A stretch of 64,000 bases of DNA from Sphagnum compactum (GCA_965153455.1 OZ234497.1:2604001-2668000); one strand, 5' to 3'; shown: positions 43,808 to 58,714, counted from the first letter of the stretch. Translations and numbers: made by a program. The notes: generated from the letters alone by a model not told the origin.

Positions 43808-46800
43808 ATGGCGGAAGCGTATGTGCCAGAAGGAGATCTATGGTTCGAAAGGAAGCACGGCGGGTCGAGGATATGGCGGGACACAGGCGAGGGACGGGAA
43901 GCGTTCAGACGCTCCAGCACGGAAGCCGAGGAAGACGACCAGGAGGCGCTGAAATGGGCTGCTCTCGAGAAGCTACCCACCTACAACAGACTCCACACTG
44001 CAATTCTGGAGTCGACAGGTTCCAAGCGCAGCACGGAGGACCCGACTGTGCCTGTGGATGTCAGAAGGTTAGGACGAGGAGAACGCCAGAGCCTCGTTGA
44101 GAAGGCTCTTGCTACCAACGAGCAGGACAATGAGCATCTCCTTAACCGTATCTTATTACGCCTTCAACGGTAAAGAATCAAAAAACCCAGACAAAAAACA
44201 AACAAACCCAACATTCGAAATTTTACTATGTCTTCATCTTCATGCTAGAAATTCTCAAGGGTTTGGATTGCAGCTGAAATTCCAGTTTGGGAGTTTCCTG
44301 AGAGGGGGCATGATCCTGGGGAAGTTACTATGAGATTTACAGTTATACTTCACCTGAAGTCATAGTTTCACAGCTGCAGTAGCAGACATGGCAGACATCA
44401 AACTTTGCCTGCTTCAATCAAGCTTGTCTTCTTCAGACTTCTTCTTCTACTAGTGCTGCCTTGAATCTCCAGGGACATAGTTGTTAACCCACCCATGTCA
44501 ATCTCTGCTTTGCAAATTATTGTTTTTTGTTGTGCAGAGTGGGTATACAGCAGCCGACAGTTGAGGTGCGGTTTCAGAATCTGTTTATCAATGCTGAAGT
44601 CTATGTGGGAAACCGCGCATTGCCAACTCTCCTCAACTTCACCCGAAACATTGTGGAGGTGTGAATTTTTGCATGAATCTGCATGACACAATCTTCTTTT
44701 TTTCGGGTTGTTTTCCTGTTGTCTATATAGCAAGCGCATTTGGAAGTCTAGTCTCCCCCTTGGGTGATGGGAATTGTCAGCTTCAAACCACCATGACAGA
44801 ATATAATATTATTACATGAGAGTTTGACATGCTCTTAGTTGATGAGTTGATTATATTGTGTTCATGACTATGAGTTGAAAAACCTCCTGCTGCTGCTGCT
44901 ATTGGATGATGATGCAGAGTCTCTTGGCAAAATTGAAGCTTTGGCCAAAAAATAAGCAAGAGTTCCCTATTTTGCATGATGTCAGTGGTGTTGTTAGACC
45001 TGGAAGGCAAGTTTCCATCAAAAAGTCTTTACTGTGTATTTTGAATTGTGGCAGCCTTGCAAGTTAGCTTTCTGCAAATCATGTTAAAAAAGAAATGATA
45101 TGCACAGGTCTGGATTAAGTTCCAGCTAGTCAGATTGTTTTTTTTCTTGGGATCAGTGTCGAGCAGCAAACAACCAAGTTTGAACTTCTTTTTTCTCAAA
45201 CAATGTCTCTGTTGCTTGATTTGTTGGAACATGCCAGGATGACTTTGCTGCTTGGCCCTCCAGGTGCTGGTAAATCTACCCTTCTGCTCGCTTTGGCTGG
45301 CAAGCTTGACTCAGATCTGCAGGTGAAATTCCATTACTCCTGTCTATGACTTTTTGAGGGGAAGAAGTTGGGTTGCTTTGCATCTTTTGCCAGATTGAGC
45401 CATTGAGTACACAATCAAAACTTCTTGACTAGAGCATATAAATTATTTTCCATTCAAGGAGCTAAGTTCACAAGTGGAAGATCCAATGATTTTGTCATTG
45501 AGTTTGTCATGGTGGATGTGTAGATTACAAGGCTTCAATCTTGTTATCAGATAGTCAGCAGTATTTATTATTATCAGTTCATGAATTGTTGGGTTTTGGT
45601 GGGAATTTATCATTGTAGAGCACAGGAACAATCACCTACAATGGTCATGCTCTCAACGAGTTTGTGCCTCAAAGGACATCTGCATACATCAGTCAAAATG
45701 ATAACCATATTGGAGAGCTTACTGTACGAGAGACCTTGGATTTTGCAGCTCGATGCCAAGGAGTGGGCTACAGATATGGTCATTTTTGTGTCTCCCTACC
45801 TTTGCTTCAATTGATGCTTTTATTACTTGAAGTTGTGACCTGAGATTGTCTCAGCATTTTAGGCAGTTTGTGTTTGTTCCTAAAGGAGTTGTTTTTTGGC
45901 CTTGAGCCCTTCTTTCTTTTTGCAGATCTTCTTAGAGAGCTTGCTAAGAGGGAAAAGGAGCAAAACATTCACCCAGACCCTGACATTGATGCCTACATGA
46001 AGGCGAGTTGTGCATAATTATTCTTTCAGCACAAAATACTCAATGTGGGTTAATCAGCAATGTAAGAGTGTGGTAGGAAATTCTTTTAATGAAAGTGAAT
46101 GAAGAAGTCTACGCATACTGAAGCTCCAAGAATCTCTCCAATGCTCCATCTTTGGTGCACACATTTGAGAGCTTCTTGTACAGTTCCACCAAGATGATTT
46201 AAGATTAAGCTTCAGAAAAGCATATTGGGTTCTGTTTCTGACTGATGATTTTTTTTTCTGTATGTGTATTCTAGGCAGTAGCAGTGGAAGGGAAAAAGCA
46301 CAGTCTCACTACAGACTACATTATGAAAATCCTCGGTCTTGACATCTGTGCTGATACAGTTGTTGGCAATGAGATGCTTCGTGGCATTTCAGGGGGACAG
46401 AGGAAACGTGTGACCACAGGTGAATATTTTCCACCAGATCTTGTAAAAACATATTTGCAGATAATATGTTTGATATGCAGCATTGGAGATCATGATATGC
46501 TCAAATGTAAGATGTGCAAAGGTTGGTTTCGTGATGACTCTTCCATTCCTGATCTTCTTCCACAGGTGAGATGATTGTCGGAGCGAAGAAGACATTGTTC
46601 ATGGATGAAATCTCAACAGGTTTGGATAGTTCAACAACATATCAGATTGTCAAGTGTACTCGCAACTTTGTGCATTTGTCAGAGGGAACTGTGTTGATGG
46701 CTCTTCTTCAGCCTGCCCCTGAGACTTTTGAGTTATTCGACGATATTCTACTCATAGCTGAGGGCCATATTGTTTACTTGGGACCACGTGAAAGGATTTT

Positions 46801-49800
46801 GGAGTTTTTCGAGACTCTGGGTTTCAAACTCCCACCACGCAAAGGCATTGCAGACTTCCTTCAAGAGGTAGGTACTAAGCAGCGTGTTGCTTTTACCCCA
46901 CTTCATTTCAACTGAGGAAGTCTGGCCATAGTTTCTGAAACTGGATCTGCCATCTGGTGTACATGTCTCCACACTTCGACAAGCATTTTCTCTGGAGCTG
47001 GGCAGCATCCAGATTTACGGTGAGTGGTCAACCAGGTACTCTTGAGACTTTGTGTTTGTCATGAATCTCATTGGCTGAGTGTGAGTTGGGCAGGTGACAT
47101 CAAAGAAGGATCAGGAACAATATTGGGCTGACAAGAGGATGCTGTATCAGTACATGCCTGTGGTGACCATGGCAGAAGCTTTCAAGGAATTTGAGGTTGG
47201 ACGAGAGCTTTCAGCTCACCTAAGTACACCTTTTGACAAGACTGCTACCCATCCTGCAGCTCTTGTCCACAAGAAGTTTGCTTTATCTACGTGGGAGCTC
47301 TTCAAAGCATGCACTGCAAGGGAGATATTGCTGATCAAACGCAATCGCTTTCTATATATCTTCCGCACTTGCCAGGTAAGTGGGTTCAAGGATCCAGGCT
47401 ACAGTCCTTCCTTTAGTAATAATGTCTCTGATGGGTTTTTGCAGCAAAGATCAAAATCTCATCATAGAAAATCTATGCCTCTCTTGGTGACATGAATGTC
47501 AATTTGCCAATAGTAAGACCCTTTGTCAAACTGCTCGAGGTGGGCTAGTTGGACGTTGTGTTCTTGACCATGTATTGAGAAGCTCAGATTCACGTGAAGC
47601 AGCAAAATTGTTGGGGTTTGAACTTGTGCAGGTGGGGTTTGTGGCGTTTGTTGCTGCCACTCTCTACTTCCGGACAAGGTTGCATCCAACAACTCAGACG
47701 TATGGTACTCTGTACTTGTCAACACTTTTCTTTGCACTGGTACACATGATGTTCAATGGTTTTTCCGAGATGTCTATCATGGTGGCTCGCCTCCCTGTTT
47801 TCTACAAGCAACGCGACAATTTGTTCTATCCTGCCTGGGCTTTCTCGGTTCCAAGCTGGCTGTTGAGACTTCCGTATTCCATTGCAGAATCTATCATTTG
47901 GTCCTGTATCTTTTATTATGTTGTTGGCCTTGCTCCTGAGCCTGGCAGGTGAGATAACTATCCCCATCTTGTGTGCTCTCATGTGGGTTTGGCATCTGTA
48001 CATTCACAATGTTTATTATGTGGTGAGGATGTGCACTGCAAATCTTGTTGTTGTTGGTGCCTTTGTATGTAGTTGGAATCATAATGCTGGATTCCAACTA
48101 CCATATTGCAGCTGATTCTACAATTGCATTTCTTCAATTGGTGCTTGAGGTTGTATGCCAGATATGTTGTTCCTTGAAGATATTCTTATACATTAGAGAG
48201 CTCTTGTTGCAGGTTCTTCCGGTACATGCTCCTGCTATTTCTGATGCATCAGTTGGCCATCGCACTTTTCCGGACAATTGGGGCACTCGGACGGTCTATG
48301 GTCATTGCTAACACATTTGGTTCCTTTGCACTTCTGGTTGTGTTCTTACTTGGTGGTTTCATCCTTGCTAGACGTAAGTCTACCCCTCACAACACTTACA
48401 TAAAAGATTGTCAAGACATTTTGTTGTACTCATTGGCTTATTCTAGGAACAACAGCATGCTTCGGAAGATGATTGAATCCTGGGATGATTGCAAAGTTAA
48501 TGTTACATTACAAGGGTAATGCATCGCTCTTCTCATTGGAAGTAGACTTCCAAGAGTGGTGGAGACAACTTTCTTAGAAGTAGACTTGATATAGCAAAGC
48601 ATTGATTGACATGCTTCTTCATCATGTTGGATAAGATTGGTGGAAATCTGTGGTTTTTTGACTATGGAGGAGGTGGGTCTCAGTTTCCTGGTTTCCAAAT
48701 TCATGTAGAGAAGATGTTAGGTTGACCAAACCCACTGAGCTACTTTGCGCAAGAGGACACTCAATTCCAGGACTGATCTGCAGCAAATTTGGTGATGCAG
48801 AGGATATACATCCATGGTGGATATGGGGTTATTGGATATCACCTCTCGCATATGCTCAAAATGCCATTGCTGTAAACGAGTTTCTTGCCCCCAGATGGAA
48901 GGCGGTGTGTCTTTGAGAACCCCTTCTTTGGTTGTAAAATCCATTACAAAGAATGCTTCCATGATTTACTGTCACATGTACATTGGACCATACCTAGTAG
49001 GAGGTCCAGTGCTTGGTGTGAAGTGATGACCCATATCTGGTGGACAACAAAATTGCTGTAGTTTCTTACAAGAAGTTGGTGGAATTCACATTGCAGAATT
49101 CACTGGGGTTGACCATACTGCAATCAAGAGGAATTTTCACAAGGGGGTACTGGTTCTGGCTTGGTGCTGCTGCGCTCGTAGGCTACATTTTTGTCTTCAA
49201 TATCCTGGTGACATTTGCTTTGGGATATTTTGAACGTAAGTTAAAATTTTCACTGGACTCGTTGTATTATTATTCTTTGTCATTGTGAGTTCACACTGTT
49301 TCAATTCTTTGATTGAGTGATGATCATTGTGACCCATTAGAGATTGTCAAAAGAAATTGGATCTGAAACTATGTTCATGATGAGAGTTTGTACTTTGTTT
49401 TGATCAGCTCTCGGCAGGCCCCAAGCATTAGTGCCAGAAGAACTTCTGATTGAAAAAGTTGAGAATCGAGCTGCTATTTCGAAACGGGATAAAAGCACAT
49501 TGCCATCATCTGTGCATGCCTCTTCAGCTGCTAATGGGGCTGGCGCAGGTACATGATCAGCACTCATGGATTTTGGTCATTGCAGTAGGCTGTACTAATA
49601 GAATTGCAGTAGGCTGTACTAATAGAACTGCAGTTTCTGTCACCTTGCGGATATGCATGACACATAGCTTAGATGGAGCTATGTTGTTGGTTTCAGATGG
49701 AATTCAAATGGGAGTCATTGCATCGGGGCAGCAAAGTGGTGTGCAAGAAACATCTCTTGAAGTTGATGATGATGTTGAAAGGGAGGGCCATGTCCAGGCA

Positions 49801-52800
49801 CGGAAGGGCATGATCTTGCCCTTTGAGCCACTGGCATTGACCTTCCACAATGTTTGCTACTATGTTGATATGCCTTCTGTAAGTGTCTTTTAACTTCACA
49901 TTGAGTTTGCCGATTGTGAATGCAATGATTGTAGATGCTCAGGAATACATTTCTTCTGTGCCTGCCATCTGTGTAAACACATCATGTCACTCTTATCACA
50001 TCCTCTAGTGGTGGAATTCAGGGCTGATTGGAAGTATCATTCCTGTGCAGATCATGACATATTGGTCCAAAGCTAAGTTAGCAGAGCACAGCTGGTTGGT
50101 AATCTCTTGTTTCTGGATTTTTCTTAGTCATTAATTGCAGCAAATTTTGTTATGACAGGCAATGAAGGGGGAGGGTGTGACATCTGACAAGCTGCAGCTT
50201 CTGCGAGATATTAGTGGTGCATTCAGGCCTGGTGTGCTTACAGCATTAGTGGGAGTCAGTGGAGCAGGGAAAACCACATTGATGGATGTTCTTGCTGGAA
50301 GGAAAACAGGTGGGTATATTGAAGGTGATATCAGGGTTTCAGGATATCCCAAAAAACAGGAAACATTTGCTCGCATTTCAGGTTATGTTGAGCAGACTGA
50401 CATTCATTCCCCACAAGTCACAGTTGAAGAGTCTTTGACATATTCCTCGTGGCTACGGCTCCCAAAGGAAGTTGATCGTGCAACTCGGGAGGTATAAAGT
50501 GTGAATCCTGTAACTAGTTTTCCTTGACTTGGGATTCTGCAACAATTTATTCTCAAGTTCAGTACTCTTTGCAGATTCAAGGTTATGGAAACCCAATCAA
50601 AGTCTAGACTTGCAATGCTCTACATAAACAGGTATGCATATAATTGAATAGAACTTGTTGGACTTGATTTTTTTGCAGACATTTGTGCATGAAGTTATGG
50701 AGTTGGTGGAGCTCACCACTTTGAGGCATGCTTTAGTGGGACTTCCAGGCAGCACTGGGCTGTCAACAGAACAGAGGAAGCGACTGACAATCGCCGTAGA
50801 ACTGGTGGCCAATCCATCAATCATATTTATGGATGAACCTACATCAGGATTGGATGCTCGTGCAGCAGCAATTGTCATGCGTACTGTCCGAAATACTGTG
50901 GATACAGGAAGAACTGTTGTTTGCACTATACATCAGCCAAGCATCGACATCTTTGAGGCCTTTGATGAGGTTTGCAATGATCTCTGAATTTTGCTACAAT
51001 ATTATCAGAATGAGAACAATTATGATCTTGTGAAGATAGATGTCATGGGTCGTGCATCAGCTTGCATTTCTGAGTCTGTCAAGACCTATGATTGATCCTT
51101 GCAGATAAAGGAACAGGATTTGGATTGTTCTTACTGTTATGATGATCAAGAGATTGGTTTGTTATGCTGCTTGTCAAGAGACATTCTTTGACTTTTGATG
51201 TGCCGTGTAGCTTCTGCTCATGAAACGTGGTGGGCAAGTCATCTATGCTGGTCCACTTGGGCTCCGTTCACAATTGTTGATCGAGTATTTTCAGGTATAG
51301 TATTTCACCATATAATATACTTGTCATTGTTGTTGCTCACTCAAGGTTCAACAACAGCAGGATGGCACAATGTAAAAATATTGTGGTAGATTAGATTAGT
51401 AAGTCGATTCTCTTTTTTTTCCAAGAGTGCAAAATGAGCATGGTTGGTTGTGGGTTATCCTGCAACATGAGCAGGCAATTGATGGTGTTCCAAGAATTAA
51501 AGAAGGATATAATCCAGCAACATGGATGCTGGAGGTTACTACACCAGCAGCAGAAATCCGAATTGGCCAGGACTTTGCAGACATTTACAGAAACTCAGAC
51601 TTGTACCAGTAAGGCTTCCAGCTAGAGCTTGAAGCTATTGACTTTATTATGCTGTCATTTGCAAGTTCCACATACAACTGCTCTCTGAGAATAATATGAG
51701 CCATCTTCTTGTTCGTGAGCTGGATCATTGAATCATCTGAAGGGTTAGTCCTTGTGGGTGTCTTCATTGCAACACAGATCTTACATACCTTCTATAGATC
51801 ATGGGATTTGTCATGTAGAGAGCACCAGTGAAACTCAACAGAAGTTCTGCAGACCCTAAACCCTGAACCCTGTATTGATACAATAAAACATGTTTTGATA
51901 ATTGCAGGAGAACAGAGGCTGTGATCAAAGAACTGAGTGTTCCAGGACCAGGCACACATGACCTGGAATTTCCTACTGAATTTTCTCGGAATTTCCTGAC
52001 TCAGCTCCAGGCAACATTGTGGAAACAAGAGCTCACATACTGGCGGAGCCCCTATTACAATGCTGTTCGCTTCTTCTTCACCACAATTTGTGCATTGATT
52101 TTTGGGTCCATTTTCTGGAACCTTGGCTCGAAAAGGTAAAGCAGCCAATTTTCACTCACACAGCTCAATGCTTCCAGTTTTTCCTGGAGTTTTGTATCAT
52201 CTCTTGCCAAATTCTTACATGTCTTGTGATGAGTTGACCTGAAGGCAGAAAGATGGGTACACAATTTTCCCACCATGTGTTTCTGTTTCTCAGATGATGG
52301 TTTTCATGCCTTTCATCACTTTTAGCCTCACCCACACTTCAAAGATTCCAGAGGGATTGATCGTTTTCACTTCTGTGTTGTCAAAGCTGCTGAGAACTTG
52401 CCAATAATAAGACTTGCTGCTATGGTTTTCCTGAGGTGAATTGTGTGACTTGTTGATTATGGACAACAGGGGAACACAACAGGATGTATTCAATGTGATG
52501 GGAGCATTGTATGCTGCTGTCATATTCTTGGGTGTGAATAATGCATCCACTGTCCAACCAGTAGTGGCAGTAGAGAGGTCTGTGTTCTACAGAGAGCGAG
52601 CAGCTGGCATGTATGCCCCTTTGTCGTACGCTATTGCTCAGGTAGGTATTCAAGAAGACACTCATGTTACTTATAACAATGTCATCATTATGAGGCCACT
52701 GTTGTTACACCACGGCCATGTTTTCCACCTACAATGTGAAGAAACCATGTGCTCCACATTAACTTTGATGCTCGGGTTTGTTTATTGTGATACATTCATG

Positions 52801-54032
52801 TACTTGTTTCTGGAGGGTTTTTTTTCCACCCAGCGTCATTGACCAGACCAATTCGTTGTGCAGGGTCTTGTAGAGATTCCATACATCTTGGTTCAGTCAA
52901 CAGTTTATGCACTTATCACATACTCCATGATCAACTTCCAATGGACCGCAGGTATCTCCACTCCACCAAATGCTGTCCTTGTGATTTGCTTAGCATAGTT
53001 CACATTTGTTCTTTGTCGATCAACACTTTCTCATGAGACATAATATCAAACCCACTCCATGGTTTTTGTACATTGTTGTTGTGGACACATTTTGTTGTTC
53101 CTGAAATTGGGTGTTACTGAGTTCGTGAATGTCATTGGAAACACATCATTGAATCAGTAACATTCAGTTTGAAACCCACTTTGTAGGACAATTTGACCAA
53201 ATATTGCAAATTTGTAGAGAGCACATCTGCTTCTGAGGGACTGACAATGCCAGTGTTGATTTTATTCTAATTTTGTTTTACTATCTGTCTAATTTCAAAC
53301 TGAGGGTTGTAAGTGAAAAACCTGTGTTGTGGGTGGGATGTGGTTGCAGCTAAGTTTTTCTGGTATCTACTGTTCATGTTCTTGACTTTCACATACTTCA
53401 CTTTCTATGGCATGATGGCTGTTGGACTCACACCATCACAGCAGTTGGCAGCAGTCATATCATCTGCTTTCTATTCAATTTGGAATCTATTCTCCGGTTT
53501 CCTCATCCCTGTATCTGTAAGTGGAAAAAAACCAACCGTGGTACTGAACCCTGAAGCTTGCAATAGAAATTTTTTTACATCCTTGATGAAATTTTTTCTC
53601 TAGGAGGGTTACTCATCTTTATATAATCCATTCAACCTGCATGTTTAATCAACTGCAAACTACACTTTTCAACTGAGTGACAATGAGTCAGTGTTGCCTT
53701 TTGGCGATTTTTTGCCAAAAGCATTTTTTGACTGCTTATCATGGGCTTTGTGAATTTTGCAGAGGATGCCTCCATGGTGGAAATGGTATTACTATCTCAG
53801 TCCAGTGGCATGGACTCTGTATGGTTTGGTGGCATCACAGTTGGGTGATATAGATACAACGATCAGTGCACCAGGCTTTAGTGGAACAACCGTCAAAGAA
53901 TACCTACGTTCATATTTTGATTTCAAACACTCAATGGTGGGTGTATGTGCAGCTGTGTTGATTGGCTTCATCTGCCTCTTCTGGCTAGTATTTGCCTCAA
54001 CAATCAAGTTCCTCAACTTCCAAAGGCGGTAG
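43808..54032 (+). CDS. PDR-type full-size ABCG transporter, 24 exons, 1477 residues
   Basis: Exons: 43808-44169, 44538-44658, 44918-45006, 45238-45322, 45619-45778, 45926-46002, 46275-46419, 46566-46867, 47094-47375, 47632-47948, 48213-48373, 48801-48904, 49097-49235, 49408-49548, 49697-49878, 50159-50491, 50679-50969, 51211-51294, 51475-51608, 51908-52135, 52470-52641, 52864-52951, 53350-53516, 53763-54032. They total 4434 nt with phases matching throughout. The N-terminus has the plant PDR phrase [20 protein letters not shown]1 has Walker [10 protein letters not shown] (197-205), signature GISGGQRKR (335 on) and Walker B LFMDEIS (357-363). TMD1 lies in exons 9-13. NBD2 has Walker [10 protein letters not shown] (921-929), LSTEQRKR (1028 on) and IIFMDEP (1048-1054). 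TMD2 lies in exons 20-24. The NBD-TMD-NBD-TMD order and length are normal for the family, which exports hormones, terpenoids or drugs across the plasma membrane; the substrate cannot be read from sequence. Introns 3 and probably 6 begin with GC. No stop or lost motif is seen. Least certain are the exon 12 end and intron 6. Confidence 0.93.
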
Positions 54033-57000
54033 TTTGATGGTGGTTCTTTGATTTTATGTCCACACCTACCCTATATCTAGTTTCCAAGGAAGTATATTGT
54101 ATACAAGTTTTCTTTGCACCCAATGTTGGGAAGCCGCTTGCATATTGGCAAATTTGTACTTTGAGCCGAGGCTGTGTGTAAGAATCTTAGGCCATAACTA
54201 CTGTAATATCTTTGCTAGAGACTGCAGTACAAGGGTTTATGGAATTGATACTAATCCATAATTCCTGGCAACTATGTTCCATGACAATGATGCTGTGTGG
54301 ATAGAACCTGGATGTAATGGTGAAATTAAATCTCATAATTGGACCTGATGTTATTCTTCAACAGCTCTGTTGTATCTATTTGAAGAAGAAGAAGTTAATG
54401 GAAAACTTGCCATTGCCAAAATTGAAGTATCATACTCTGTCCCAACTTTTCCGGTCATTGCAAACAGGTTACTTCAAAAGCTTATGCAATTGGTCAACCA
54501 GTGCTTGGTGTTGACGTGAATCTCCAATGTAAAAAGAGATATCCCTGCCCAAATAAATTAACTATACACATATCAAGGCAGATTGTATCCATCAATAAGT
54601 TGCAAAAGAAAAATTCAACCACAAATTATTTTTTTTGCCATCCCACAAATTAGGACGAAGATTATTCATGCAATTGAGCTACATTTCCTCGCCATAGAGT
54701 AGTATATTTCCAATACAAATAATGTGAATTAAATTCACCCTCAAAGCTCAAAGTTCTACAACAAATGAGTTTGAAACCACATCATCATCATCTACTTGTA
54801 ATGCTTGAGCTTCACACTTAAAGTACCAACTTTGAACAACCCATTGGGTGCATGAGGAAGCACACCATTAGTGCTACGGGAAGAGTGTTAAATCCAAACA
54901 AGGCATTGAGGAGTTTAGCATGCATTGATAAGCACCAAACCATGAGAATGAGATACCAGCCAAGCAAAGTATTTCTACTTGTTTCCATCCCACACAAAAG
55001 ATAAATCTTAACTTCTCTTGTTAGTCCAACACCATACAAGAGGTAACAAGTTCAAAAAAAAGAAAATTTGAAAAGTGTGCGGGATAAACCTACTACTTGC
55101 AAAACCCAATTTCAAGCACAATGATGTTGCAAGGCATTTAATGTTAACTTAACACATGGATGTGAATATAAAATCTGTGCAAAACAAATGGGACAAGAGT
55201 ATGATGGGGGAACGCTCATATAAAGGGAAGAGAGTGGAATGTTCGTATGTTAGGGGACAAGCAATAATTTTCCTTATTTGTTCAAGATGTGAAGAACTAA
55301 TAAACTAACCGAAACAAAATTCCAAGAATATCTACAAATGCTTCATACATCCAAATAGAGTATACCCAAAATCACTAAACTTAACCACATTCCAACTCTA
55401 CATCAGACATCTTAAACTTGAAGAGTGAAGGTTTTGTACCACACTTTAGAAATACACTACTATGCCACCTTCAATGGGCAGAACTCCTAATCTTCTTCCT
55501 TGTATATTGAATTTGAAATAAAGAACTTTAGAATTATTGTCCTTCTTACATTTTTTTTTGTATAAGGTCTAAGTGACAATATTATCTCAGTGTTCCATTT
55601 TCTTTGTCATCTAGGGAATCAGATTGGATTTCTAATTCACAATGCATTTGTCGATTTTTAGTGTGGCGTAAAGCCCTAGGGTGAAAGCATCCCCAAAATA
55701 AGCGGACTTGGACAAGGTGGCAGTGGAGCCTGGTCCCATCTTTTGGGAATGTCTTTTGCTCATGGGATTTACCCATTGTAAAGCACGAGGCTAACATCAT
55801 CATGAGCCTCAAGATATGTGGATCACCAGAAGCAACTTATCGTGACCACAAGGCATCATAAGAGGTCGCGGGTTCTTACAGCTACTTATAAGGCTAACAT
55901 GCCTTACACTCGCACTCTTAAGGAATAAGAGTAAAGATCGCTTCTTTTTCCTAGAATGCATGTGCACAGATTTAAAGTGCCGTGAAGTACACTATGAAAT
56001 TTCTCCAACTGCTTTATGGAGAGTTAACAGTGTTTGCGGATATGTGTCAACCAATGTTGGCAACCCTGATTCAACTGTGTGGCATTTGAGATCATTCTGT
56101 CACGAAGCGCCGTTCCCTCTGAATTCTCTTGGAGGAGACAGTAATGTCCTCGGATGCTGACATATTTCTTCCATTACATTCTAGAGCAATTAAGCACCTC
56201 ATTGAATGCATGAATGATATTTCGTATTTGTATATTCCAAATTATAGTAAACCCTTTTTTACAATCACGTCCATTTTAGTCACATTTTTGTTTGTGTCCC
56301 ACATTTTTATTTTTTTGGTAATCATCCGTTTTAGCAAGAAATGTCATTTTTTAAAGCCATTATCGCATTCGTTAGTAGCACATAATATTTGCAAAGATTT
56401 TTTTGTAAATATGATTATAATACGAAAATTTAGAACAAATATTAAGATTTTATAAATAATACTACTTTTTGACAATGTTGGTGTTGTTTTGTAATAAGTT
56501 GTGTAAACTAACAACAATGATTCCAATGAATCCAGTTGAAAAAAAAAAAACATGACTTTTAATGCAAACAAGCAAAAGAGATGCAAACTTCTAAAAAAGC
56601 ATAAAATTTAATTTTAAAAATCTGGTTAACAAAAATACACAAACTAATAAATAAAAAGCTCAAACTCAATATAAATCATCACATTGAAACAAGCAGAAAT
56701 CACAACCTTCTTTTTCTTCAAGTCTAATAAAACATAATAAAGCTTAGAATAACCCATGTAAAAAATTTAAACAATTGACACCTAATTTAGATATAAAAAA
56801 GCTGTTTTATAAAAATATTGTTGCCTATAGTCACAATCTTGTAAGGGTTTATATGGAATGTGACTATACATATTTAAATCACAATTTGCTGATGTCCCCA
56901 AAAACAAAAATGGTCACCAAGGGCGTTACTATAAAAGGGGTTTACTGTATATGAAATTTTCTTTGATGGATTAGAGTTGACAGTGATTTCACAGCTCCCC

Positions 57001-57794
57001 ATGTTGGATATAAAATAATTAGTCGCCTCCTGGGCCCTGGCCCGTATGGCAATACGCACACACAATGTCAAGACTGATATTTCGAGATCAAAGCATTAAG
57101 CACATTAACCAAGGAACCGGGGTGTACCATTTAAGCTTGAAAAACCATCTTGGATTCGTAAAGAAATGGGCACCCATTTTATGTGGTTGTAGTTTTGTTT
57201 TGTGATTTGATGCTAACATGCATTCATTGGAGATTTTTATTTGAGTGGTACAATAATTTGTTTAATGCTTTTTCATGAAGTGGTAATTTTGTTGAATGAA
57301 AGCAAAAAGCTTTTAAAGTAGACTAAGTCTTCCAGCAATAGGGACCAGGGTTCCAGCACCACCTTACCTTGATGAGTGTGCACTCCTTCAACAAACTAAA
57401 AAGCTTCACAATGGTCGGCTGGCTATGTGATGACGTAAACAAAGATACTCTCGCATGCACCACTTTCCGTCCATCATGCCCATAAAAGCTCAAAGTTTGG
57501 CCAGAGCAACCTTCCTTGGGTGGTGCAAGGAAAATGTCAAAGCGCTGCTGTTCAGTTCAGTCTCCATTTGATCAGATTGGCAAGTCACCAAATCATGCCA
57601 TGCCATTCCATTCGAACAAACCACCCAGTTTACAGGATTCAATCAGATCCCCCTTTCTGCAGGTTTCCATATATGGCAGTTTAAAGTACCATCTTACAAC
57701 ATACAAGAGCAACAAAATAACAGTCTCCTGCATTCGTTTATAGCCTTACAGTCCAAAGGATCATAGTTGTACTGGGTTTCCAACAGGGCTGAAG
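54033..57794. other. 3' flank of the PDR gene and intergenic DNA
   Basis: The first few hundred bases should hold the PDR 3' UTR; AATAAA-like words occur near 54551. From 56.2 kb the DNA is very AT-rich. No coding unit was recognised. Confidence 0.35.
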
Positions 57795-58130
57795 CCGACC
57801 ACCAGCACACCATCCATTGGAAACGGTCTATGACTCAGTTATGGATGATCCCTAATTGAGACATATAGTTAGATTACACCATGGTAACCTGTAAAGAAAA
57901 GAAATTTGTCCTGTAGGTAGATAAGTAGGTAGGAAAATAGGTGGTTACTAGATGCATATATATGGTTCCTACATAGGGAAGGGCTTGTTAGTGGGTGGGT
58001 AGTCTGAACAGCAACTGGAGTAATCTGCCAATAACCATGGTTAGCTAGGGTAATTGGAACCCAAGGGGAAAGTATTTCCTGTCCACCCACCATTCATCCC
58101 TCGTGGTGGTGTGCGAGAGTAGCTGCTTGT
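57795..58130 (-). repeat. Dispersed repeat, inverted partner of 2170-2550
   Basis: Read on the minus strand it gives CCCTAGCTAACCATGGTTA, CCAGTTGCTGTTCAG, ACTACCCACCC, CTACCTACTTATCTACC, AACTGAGTC and TGGATGGTGTG, the same order as near 2.3 kb. The minus-strand open frame 58045-58380 begins upstream of this repeat and runs into it, so that frame may belong to the same element; its protein resembles nothing I know. Confidence 0.5.
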
Positions 58131-58714
58131 TCATGTAGTGAATTAACTCTCCACTCCAAATGTCACACTTGTGTAGAAGAGAGTTGTTAAGTACTAAGTA
58201 CTTATCCTCTTGGAAATATGCACTTGGAAGTAAGTACAAGACAATTTTTTTTTGACACTCATCAGGGGTGTTCTTCCCATACCAGGATGAGATCGGGATG
58301 AGAGTGGTGACATCTTCTTCACCATCTCCAAATCCAAAAACATGGCCCCATGAAGAGTTGATAACAATGGAGCCCATCACCTCCTCTGCTGTGTAAGACT
58401 GGGAGAGAAGATTTTTTCAAATTTGTACTAGGCTATCCCCACTGAGCTCATGTTTTCAGTGTCATAACTTGATGTCAAAGTGTTTTTTGTTTGTCAGGTT
58501 CGAAAGAACCCTGCTCCCCCTCCACCCAAGAAACAAAAAACTCAGTCAACTCTCATTATCAATTCCTGAACTGTATATCAATACTTTGTGTGGCCTTGTG
58601 CTCAAAGATGTCAAATAAGCTACGGGCCCTTATTGCAGGCAGTACTTACCGCCGAGATGAGATGTGTCTGGAGGTACTCAGACACATTTTGGGGCTGCCC
58701 ATTACACACTTTGG

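Noticed and set aside
58045-58380. 111-codon minus-strand frame starting MMGSIVINSSWGHVFG
   Set aside because: It looks protein-like, but overlaps a dispersed repeat, has no recognised domain and no clear exon partners. Left as a possible transposon piece.
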